Shown: positions 1-64,000 of the stretch, one piece after another | Position numbering within the stretch: the stretch's first letter is position 1 | Layout of the letters: each line of letters opens with the position of its first letter | Assembly: GCA_018340805.1 (NCBI GenBank) | Contig: JACMZG010001908.1 | Location: forward strand, 45,504,382-45,568,381 | Direction of reading: 5' to 3' | Length of the DNA: 64,000 bases | DNA from: Microvelia longipes | Lineage: Eukaryota; Arthropoda; Insecta; Hemiptera; Veliidae | Made by a program: the position numbers and the translations under genes | The notes under the pieces: model-generated | The model's input: only the letters and a program-made list of their open reading frames with translations | Database searches by the model: none | Told to the model about the DNA's origin: nothing

Positions 1-270
1 TTAAATCAAAAGGGGATTAAAATAAAAGGGGACGTCATAGAGATATAAACGTTACAAGGCATTTCCTTTCACTGATGAAGTTAAGAATTACTAATGATTT
101 AACAAACTTCTAGAAATTAATGTCACTTTTTAAACTAAAAAATGACTATTCAGTGTTGCCAAGCTTAGAACCAGGAAACTTTTTGTCTGTTAAAAGGTGT
201 TGGCAACCCTACCTTTTTTTACTGAAATAGGGCTCTGGGTGTCGAAAACTACTAGATATACTATAGAAAC
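1..270. repeat. Interspersed repeat copy also present at 59360-59660
   Basis: This stretch shares several diverged blocks in the same order with 59360-59660. The blocks are around CATAGAGAT, around GTTGGCAA followed by CCTACC, and a GAAACTACTA-type end. I see no coding potential and do not recognise the family. The two copies lie near opposite ends of the CLEC16A gene. The match was made by eye and has gaps. Confidence 0.5.
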
Positions 271-839
271 ATATTATTTGTTAACCTAAATCATCAAATG
301 TTTGCAAAGGAATCAACAGGTTGTTCTAATTCATCAATATGATATCATTTAGCTTTTTGTAAGCAAAGTAAATGTAAAACAAAATAATAATTTCACTAAT
401 ATTATTTTGAAGCATCTGACCGTGAAGTGGTAAGGAAGCTTACGGACTATAGTTAGACTGACTTTGATAATTTGTAAATTTATTGTTTTATTATTATTAT
501 TATTAGAGGAATGATATTTATCTACTTAAAGTGCTTTAAATTTACATCTGTTCATTAACACTGTATTTTATACCAGTAACAAAGAATAAACATAATAAAA
601 TTAATCATTTCTAAAAGAGAAAAAATAGAAAAAACGGTAGCAATATAAAATAATATATAATGATAAAATACTAAATATAATATTTATAATGAAGTATAAA
701 TATTATAATTTAAAAAAAAATAATTATGAAAAAAAAAATATCATAAAATAAAAATATCAGGCACAAGGTACCTGAGAACTTTGTAGGCACATATGTCAGT
801 GTTATATATGACTGCATGGGTGCCAAATCTAAAATTGAT

Positions 840-1015
840 CAAAACATGATTCCTTGTGTTTCTGGAGGGCACAACTAGACCTACAGATTAAATTTTGTAC
901 CAAGTTTCAACTCTCTAGCATAAATACACTAGAAGCTACACTGATAACACACACACACACAACTTAGTAAAAACCACTCAGAAGGTCTTAAAAACATTAA
1001 TAAAACACCAAAGTT
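840..1015. repeat. Interspersed repeat with CA-rich tail (four copies in window)
   Basis: Related copies are at 44585-44720, 46340-46490 and 47315-47480. They share a block around TTTCAACTCTCTAGCA, then AATACACTA, a GATAACA plus (CA)n tract, and a block around AAAACCACTCAG. No open reading frame is seen. It resembles the 3' tail of a retroelement, but the family is not identified. Confidence 0.5.
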
Positions 1016-1040
1016 TCTCCACATATAATATTTATTGACA

Positions 1041-1080
1041 GAGCCAGCTTTCAACCTTTCGGTCATCATCAGTGCCGGCA
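1041..1080 (-). ncRNA. Hammerhead-like hairpin motif
   Basis: On the minus strand the order is GGCA, CUGAUGA, an extra U, GACC with a GAAA loop and GGUU, then GAAA, then AGC-UG-GCU, then C and UGUC. GGCA can pair with UGUC (stem I), GACC with GGUU (stem II), and AGC with GCU (stem III). This is the hammerhead layout except for the extra U after CUGAUGA. Ribozyme activity is inference. Confidence 0.4.
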
Positions 1081-1089
1081 AACGATGTA

Positions 1090-1750
1090 TAAAGATGGTT
1101 AGGAGTCACTTGTTAGCTTTGACAAATCAGACAGTCTGGAAACAAAAAAGGGCTGTCAACTGCCCCAAAAAAGGAGCAGCCTGATGTTATGGAGGAAAGG
1201 CATTAGCCGGTATGTCAAAGTAACTAACATCTACTACTGGTTGTAGATGGCCATTGGCTGACTGCCTTAATGTCAGGGCTGATGGCTATCTTCAGGAAGC
1301 AGCTTTTTGCTGATGATAAAACACAGTCAGCCCTGCTCCCAAGAAATAGCTGCCTACAGTATTGAGAAGTCAACCTTCTGCCACTAAAAAACAGCCACCG
1401 ACTGCTCTAAGGAAAAAGCTGCCACCCACCTCAATAAAGCAGTCATCTACCACAGATAGCAGACAGCCATCTTAAGAATGCCAAATCCTTTGGTAACTGG
1501 AATCAAACGGCCATCTACCGCCCCTGTGGTATGTTACCTGTGGTCTCAAGAGATCTACAGGTGGCTAAAAGCCCCGACGAATTACAAAGAGGAATCGGTG
1601 ATGGACATAAGGCAACACCTCCTTGGTCCTTTAGAATAATCGAGGACCGTCCTCAAAGAGATAGAGGCCTGACAAAGATTTGGACATCTCGCTGGAATTC
1701 GAGGAAGCCCTTCTAAGCACGCTGAGAGTGCTGATGAGCCAGATACAGTC
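1090..1750 (+). pseudogene. Degraded coding-like remnant, unidentified
   Basis: This block is clearly richer in G+C than its surroundings. On the plus strand it contains stop-broken Lys/Pro/Thr/Ser-rich runs around 1330-1470 and an open stretch at 1531-1716. The composition suggests an old retroelement protein or a basic low-complexity protein, but no conserved domain is recognisable. It lies next to the hammerhead-like motif at 1041-1080, so a retroelement origin is possible. I do not assign a function. Confidence 0.3.
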
Positions 1751-4700
1751 ACCACTTTAATTAAGGGCCTCTTCAGGATTCAGAGGATGATGATTTTTGA
1801 GTTTTTTTTATTTCAAATTCATTATTATTATTTTTTAGAGGAATCATTACTTTGTATTTTTTTATACCGAATTTTCAAAGAAAAAATGACAAGGCGCGAA
1901 GCGCTGAGATTGTGCAGCAGCCAAGAGACCGCAAGCCTTTTGTTTTTTTTATTACTAGAGAAAAATAAATATAAGTAAATAAATAAGAAAATGTATGAGT
2001 AAATAAAAAGGGTCAATCCATTTCGAGTGATCCAATGATGTTGCTCGAAAAAAAATACAACTTAAATTTGATTTAAATGCTTGAAGTGCAAGCTGAAACT
2101 ATGATGAGAAGGGAGGGGAGGGTGTGCCTCATTATCCCTCAGATTGTACTTAATATTTTGTTTTAAAGGAATAATTTAGTTCAAGAATATTTGTGTAAAA
2201 TCAGCTCTCATTTGATGTCAGTAATTTTATAAATGATCACTGATTACACGTTTATATTATTTTAATTTTATATTATGGCAGAGTATATAAACCTAAAAAT
2301 GTAAATAATTTAAGTCAGGGACTAGATATGGTAAAGCTGGTTGTACCCAGGCCATCTGCTTATAACCTTGTGGCACAGATATAAGATGTAAAATTTAATT
2401 AAAATACAGTTTACAAATATAACTGGTACTGACAGGTCCTGACGCCTGGGACCCAGGCTGTGGAGTCCGCCCTCAACCCACACAGTAGAGATTTTCTTGT
2501 TAAATATAGTCTATTTATTTAAATTCTACAGCATTAATAAAAGAAATTGAATAAAAATAAAATAAAAAAAAGTACTTTATTAGAAAAAATAATGTAATTA
2601 TAAAACAAGAAAGCAAAGTATACAACCTTTGACTTAATATTATTAATATAAATAAAACAAACGAAAATAATTTTATTAACAATTCTATTTGCAATAATAA
2701 ACAATAACAATATTAAAATTCAATTTATTTTATTGATTAAGATTGTTAACAATGAAGAGAATAAATGCAATAATTCAGGGACAAAACATGGCTTTAGTAT
2801 ACATAATGGTAAGTTCTATAGATATACTATTTAAATAAAATTTATAAAAATTATCATTTTAAAACAAAGAATAAATAATAATAAGTCAAGGGAAATGTTT
2901 CTCTGATTGTTTTGTATTAAATTTTGCAACAAAAAATTGGTGAAATTTTTTTGAACAAATTGGGTACTTGGTACAAAAAAAGATTTTTGAACAAAATATA
3001 AAAGAACTTGCTGCTTATATTGATTGAATCTGCTGTAGTAGCTTTCTAAGGTTTAATTATGCTAAAGTAGTAACACCCTGCACATTGGGTTGCCTACAAG
3101 ATCTCAGGTTGTGTGAAGTGAGACTTTAAATAACAGTTATTTTGAGGTCAAATGTAGTGAGATCCAATTAATACAACTTCAAGCTTCAGGTAAATGTGGT
3201 ATTCTGAACAAAAAAGTACTCAAATGCTCTGATTTTAGCATGAAGTGATTTCGTTCCTTCTTTTCAGCATCGAAGGCGTTCAGGGTCTGAATTTAGGTAA
3301 CAGTCCAAAGAGGTACAACAATTTAAATTAAGTGATTTTCACATTTTGAGCGAAGCTGAGTGGTAAGAAAGAGAATAGCAAATCAGATATGCAGAGGAAA
3401 ATTAACCCCATTCCTAATTTTTTAAATAAAATAACAACATCAAACGTAAAATAACAGTTAATAGCAAAACGTGAGTTAAAACTATCATTTCACAGCAATA
3501 AGAGAGTACAAATAAATAAAATAATGAAAATAACATATTATATAAACTAATTAGCATAAATAATATAACAATATCACAATAAGAAAATATTTTAATTTAC
3601 ACCTAGGTCTCTATCATTACACACCTCAATAACATACAGTTAAATTACAATAAGTAACTTGCATATCAACTTCAAATATTAACAGTGCTTTGGTTTAGAC
3701 ATGGAGACAATCCATGGATAAATCAACCTCATAAATTAGAGTAACAATACAAGTTTAACTCTTTTTCTTTAATTTCTTTTTAACTCACAATTTTTGTTTA
3801 ACAATTCTAAATCTAATAATTTTTAAATGTTGGATAATTTGATACAATTTAAATCAATTCTAACACACAATCAAGAAAAATTCACAGAACTTAAACTAAT
3901 AGATTACACTACTAGTCTTAATTACACACAGAGAATACCTGCGGAGCAAGTAAACTGATAAGTTCATACATAAATCTTCTTATCTATTAGATAAGAGCCT
4001 AAGAATACTTGGCTCTTATTATTAAATAAGAATACTTCTGTTAAACATTTAAATGTAATTTATTCTAAGTTGAAAAGTAAACAAACAATGGGTAACAGAA
4101 AATAACCTGTATTAAGAGCAGATAGGACTTTGACTATCAACTCATCTCTGTCACCTTCACAAATACCTTCATATCATCAGTATAGTTAAAGATAACCCAA
4201 TAGGAAGGCTTTGTGAATAAGATACCAACCTTTGTGAATAAGTACTTCACCGCTTGTACTTCTGAGATGTGAGGCCCTAGCTTTTAAAAGGTACTGAAAC
4301 TTTGGCAGCAGCACTCTTATAAAGTTAGACTCTACCAATGAATCACTGGTGAAAAAATCCTCGACCTTGTCCAGAGTAAAGGATTATTCTGACCTGGACC
4401 AATTGAGGAGATTCTACAATAGATTTCTAGTGCCAACCCCACTCAATAATAACAAAGAGGAGAACCAGGGTTCCCACAAAATAATTTTTATACTGAACTA
4501 ATTTTTATCAATAACAAAAATGCATTTAAGAACTTAATTTTATTGAAATCAGTTATAGGGAAAATGATTTAACTAAAATGATAGAAATCTTGGATATTAA
4601 GGCAACAAATCAAATAATAGATTTATAGATTAAAGTACCATATGACGGCAGAGAGTTTGAAAAATAAGGAATAATAACTAGCACTGTCATCTATCAGTGT

Positions 4701-5632
4701 TACCAACAGAATAAAAACTCTGAACACAACTTATAGGCAATTAATATAAGTTATTAAATTTTATTTTATTGCTTAGACATAAACAAAGTTTTGTGCCTAA
4801 TTACAAATTTTAAAATATTTAATTAATAGTAATTATTTTTTTGCTATTTTACAAAATAGTATTTAAAAACTTTAAATTAGAATAATTAATTTAAAATGGT
4901 AAATTCAACATGATTGTAAATAGTTGAATTTTCTATTGCTTCAAGAATAAATAATACATCCTTTGTTACAAACTCTACTAAAAATAACAAATACTGACAT
5001 TTAACTAGACAATTTCAATGGTACAAAAGAAATTATGACCTTCTAATAAAAAGAATTTCTTCCTTTATAAGGCCCAAAGAAGAATCTTCTTTGATAATGC
5101 CCATACATCTATAACCCTGTTTTTATCCAACAAATTTAAATTATTTTTTTGTTTTCTTTACATCATTTTTCCACCAAACAGTTTAAAAATATCACAAAAA
5201 TAAATTAATTGATACTAATTCGATAGCTTTTATGTTTTTAATTGGCCAGCAGAGGGAACTATACCTCATTCACCCGTCTCACATGCTTCATAACAATACC
5301 AATTAAGAGAACATTCCATACAACTAAGTAATGTAGGAAAATACCAAAAATTTAATCCTACAAGAGCTCTGCCCGGGAACTAGATGCAAATGTTTATGTA
5401 CTGAATGTTCTTTTAATAGTATTACTCTGTTGGCAGGCAGAGAATATAAGTTCTCTGCTGGTATATCAGACTTCCTGTTACAAAGCTTGTTCTAAATCTA
5501 ACATCTAGGCATTAATACTCACACCTCACCTCACCATGCTCATCTGAAATCTAAAATGACAAATGTTTTGAAATGCATGTCATAGAATTCATCCTCATGC
5601 TAACAAGAACTAAGAAAATTCATTCATCATGA
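1751..5632. other. AT-rich DNA downstream of CLEC16A, no gene seen
   Basis: Long A/T runs and short open frames only. At 2010-2060 there is a copy of a repeat whose start (GGGTCAATCCATTTC) recurs at 45187. Nothing in this stretch supports a protein-coding or RNA gene. Confidence 0.6.
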
Positions 5633-5638
5633 TTTATT
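5633..5638 (-). terminator. Polyadenylation signal of CLEC16A
   Basis: AATAAA on the minus strand, 50 bp beyond the CLEC16A stop codon, in the expected position for 3' end formation. The cleavage site itself is not visible. Confidence 0.55.
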
Positions 5639-5687
5639 TAATATGTTGAGTTTGCTAAGGGTATAAGGACGAGAGTTTAGGTGCAAC

Positions 5688-61717
<56,030 letters not shown>

Positions 61718-61844
61718 GTTTTAGATATTTTAGGTGACACTAAATAAGAGAAAATTTCACATAATTAAACGGAACAAAAAAGGAAAAGTTATGAGGATGA
61801 TTATTTTGATTAATAATAATTTTTATCAAATGTTCCTTGACAAC

Positions 61845-61852
61845 TATCGATA
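61845..61852. promoter_or_regulatory. DRE-type palindrome upstream of CLEC16A
   Basis: TATCGATA, the known DREF/DRE core promoter palindrome of insect housekeeping genes, 128 bp upstream of the CLEC16A ATG. Confidence 0.5.
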
Positions 61853-61899
61853 TCACTGAATCGATTATAGAATGAGAATCGATCGTAGAGTTTAGCTAC

Positions 61900-61907
61900 G
61901 CGCCAAA
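61900..61907. promoter_or_regulatory. E2F-type site upstream of CLEC16A
   Basis: GCGCCAAA (complement TTTGGCGC) fits the E2F consensus; about 183 bp upstream of the ATG and close to the DRE. Function is inference. Confidence 0.35.
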
Positions 61908-62267
61908 TTTAAAACTAATTTGATTTTAAGTTAATTTCATCAGTAAAATAAAAACTGACAACGATAAATTAACAACAGTAATAAGGCATCAATGAGACTT
62001 AACTTGAGATTTGTTCAAAATCAAATGAAGCGAACGAGTTACACAAAATATATAACTGAAAATAAAAGTAGTTTCAAAAAGGTAAAATTGCTGTTACAAC
62101 GTTTATTCCAATTCTCACATGTGAGGTTCATAGCACGAAGCGCAGTATAGCACATTTGTTTCAGCATTTATGATATGCCAAGGATGATATGACAGCGGCT
62201 GGTGTGCATTTACAACCATTGGAATTCGATAGCAAATTTGTAAAGTAACCTGACGTCACATTTTACA

Positions 62268-62695
62268 AAGGCCCGTCTACAATCTTAAGTTAAGTTAGGA
62301 AGAATCGAAGAAGTGAAGAATTCCTCAGGAAGAATCGAAGAAGTGAAGAATTTTTCACTTAGAACAAACTATTTTGAAATTCCCGCTCTTTAGACTTAAG
62401 AGATCCGTAAACACGTCTACAACCTCTGAGTTGTTAAGTCAAGTTTTAAAGTTACAATTACACATATAGCTGTATTTAGACTACTTTTCTTCCTACCGTC
62501 TACACACATTTTATTTATTTACTTATTGTAACAACGAGCAGAGCTCAATAACAATTTTAATACAATTTAAATAAACATAAACTACTAATAAACTACTTTT
62601 CTTTCTACCGTCAACACACATTTTATTTATTATTTATGGTAACAACGAGCAGAGCTCAATAACAATTTTAATACAATTTAAATAACCATTGCTTT
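62268..62695. repeat. Upstream duplicated block, copy A
   Basis: Starts GGCCCGTCTACAATCTTAAG and runs to the CAATAACAATTTTAATAC blocks. It has internal duplications (GGAAGAATCGAAGAAGTGAA twice; the TTTCTACCGTC/AACAACGAGCAGAGC block twice). The same block recurs at 63091-64000, where it carries an insertion. No coding sequence; this copy represents the empty site of that insertion. Confidence 0.9.
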
Positions 62696-62699
62696 TTCA

Positions 62700-63090
62700 A
62701 TGATCTTTCCTTCCATTTTTTAAAGACTTTTTGCAAATATTTTTTTAATTTACTTCTAAAATCGACCGTGTTTTATTTATTTTAATTAATAAATAAAATC
62801 AAAATGGATGAGGTAATTGTTGGGAGCGTTATTTTCCTTATCTCTAGTATGTCTACAGACGTAGGAACCAAATCCATTTCAAAAACTATATAATTCAAAA
62901 ATAAAAAGAAAAATATATATTATATAAAAAATATTCAAACAAACAAAACAATCACATATTCAAATAATCACATATTCAAACAACAACAATCAAAACAATC
63001 ACATCACATCGTTTACAAAATATTGTAATCATTCAAAAACAGATAACGTAGTACATTCTTCTTTAAGTAACTTATAAAAAACCATTCTTA
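62700..63090. other. AT-rich spacer between duplicated blocks
   Basis: A short plus-strand frame at 62803-62892 (MDEVIVGSVIFLISSMSTD) has a good start context but no recognised family. Otherwise low-complexity DNA. Confidence 0.4.
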
Positions 63091-63344
63091 AGGCCCGTCT
63101 ACAATCTTAAGTTAAGTTAGGAAGAATCGAAGAAGTGAAGAATTCCTCAGGAAGAATCGAAGAAGTGAAGAATTTCTCACTTAGAACAAACTATTTTGAA
63201 ATTCCCGCTCTTTAGACTTAAGAGATCCGTATACACGTCTACAACCTCTGAGTTGTTAAGTCAAGTTTTAAAGTTACAATTACACATATAGCTGTATTTA
63301 GACTACTTTTCTTCCTACCGTCTACACACATTTTATTTATTTAC

Positions 63345-63347
63345 TTA
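63345..63347. repeat. MITE target duplication, left (TTA)
   Basis: TTA, repeated at 63877-63879. Copy A has a single TTA at the equivalent point (ACTTATTGTAAC). Confidence 0.85.
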
Positions 63348-63876
63348 GGGTGCATTCGCGATGCTCGAGCGCTCAGAGCACTCGGGTCAGTGTGTTCAGT
63401 GGTGGAGGGGGATGGTGGGGACAAAAATTCCCCCACCATCGTACTGACCACACTTGGTCTTGCGAACGCGTTTTATTCAGGCTTGTGTGTACAGTTATTA
63501 GGTTATGTTACTGTTGTTGTCATTTTTCAAAAATTCAATCATTTAATTAAAAGTAAAACGTATAAATTAAAGAGAAACAGCACAAAACAGCAGAAACACA
63601 ACACAGAAACAGCACAGCACAGTACATGTGAATATAAAGGTGAAATAAAATTTTGTATTTCCCGCTAAGAAGGTTTCAATTGAATAGGAGTGGGGAGAAG
63701 TGATCGAACTGAACCTGCCGAAAGCACGATTAGTAGGATCAGTCCCACCACTACTATCCTGGCTTCCCGCTTCTTTTGGCTCCTCCCCCTGGCAACGCCT
63801 CTGAGCACAATCGTGGTAACTAGAAAACACCTCTTGTTCAGAACGCTCTGAGCGCTCGAGCGTCGCGAATGCACCC
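63348..63876. mobile_element. PIF/Harbinger-type MITE (529 bp)
   Basis: Terminal inverted repeats of about 33 bp start GGGTGCATTCGCGA and continue CTCGAGCGCTCAGAGC, with one mismatch. A 3-bp TTA target duplication flanks it. TWA duplications with G-starting ends are typical of PIF/Harbinger elements. Relatively G+C rich inside and without a transposase; the short frames across it are not supported as genes. The empty site is present in copy A at about 62525. Confidence 0.82.
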
Positions 63877-64000
63877 TTATTGTAACAACGAGCAGAGCCC
63901 AATAACAATTTTAATACAATTTAAATAAACATAAACTACTAATAAACTACTTTTCTTTCTACCGTCAACACACATTTTATTTATTTATTTATTTATGGTA

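Larger units (their letters stand above)
63091..64000. repeat. Upstream duplicated block, copy B (interrupted)
   Basis: Nearly identical to copy A, split by the MITE 63348-63876, and continuing to the window edge. Confidence 0.9.

Noticed and set aside
62803..62892. Short frame MDEVIVGSVIFLISSM as a gene start
   Set aside because: Only 29 codons and no splice donor or family match could be supported; left as a note.

Overview
This is a eukaryotic, AT-rich nuclear window. The best-supported species-level inference is an arthropod, probably an insect: the genes are spliced with GT..AG introns, the proteins look animal, and the repeats (Penelope-like elements, Helitrons, mariner, tRNA-derived SINEs, PIF/Harbinger-type MITEs) are the usual insect mixture. 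No prokaryotic operon, rRNA or CRISPR structure was seen. Almost all of the window is one gene: a minus-strand orthologue of CLEC16A (Drosophila ema, C. elegans gop-1), read from ATG at 61717 to TGA at 5688. I assembled 22 coding exons whose splice phases all agree (2790 nt, 929 codons plus stop). One 45-nt exon is tentative and can be dropped without changing frame. A DRE-type palindrome and an E2F-type site lie just upstream of the ATG, and an AATAAA lies 50 bp past the stop. A second complete gene is nested in the last CLEC16A intron on the opposite strand (8738-10147): a PLP-dependent L-threonine/L-serine dehydratase with a C-terminal ACT-like region and no intron in its coding sequence. 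Its 3' UTR carries three tandem hairpins. Layout: 1-5.7 kb is repeat-rich DNA downstream of CLEC16A. 5.7-17.9 kb holds exons 22-16, the nested dehydratase, two foldback elements, Penelope-like remnants and TA microsatellites split by a SINE. 18.1-28.3 kb (intron 15) is a nested insertion: an element with about 125-bp inverted ends contains AT-rich repeats, in which sits an 8.9-kb Helitron, most of which is about 70 copies of a 119-bp satellite. 28.6-38.3 kb (exon 15, intron 14) has a TIR element, a SINE, a nearly full-length but broken LINE with a target-site duplication, a second LINE tail facing it, and a foldback element. 38.3-44.2 kb holds exons 14-9 with minisatellites and a SINE. 44.2-54.2 kb (intron 8) has a mariner remnant and a Penelope-like element with long terminal repeats. 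54.2-61.7 kb holds exons 8-1. 62.2-64 kb is a duplicated upstream block, one copy interrupted by a MITE with TTA target duplications. The most interesting signal beyond gene annotation is a recurring RNA-like fold: CUGAUGA, one extra U, a covarying stem-loop, then GAAA and a short AGC-type stem. It occurs at many sites on both strands, in Penelope terminal repeats and in palindromic elements apparently derived from them. Its best copies can be folded as a hammerhead-like ribozyme.
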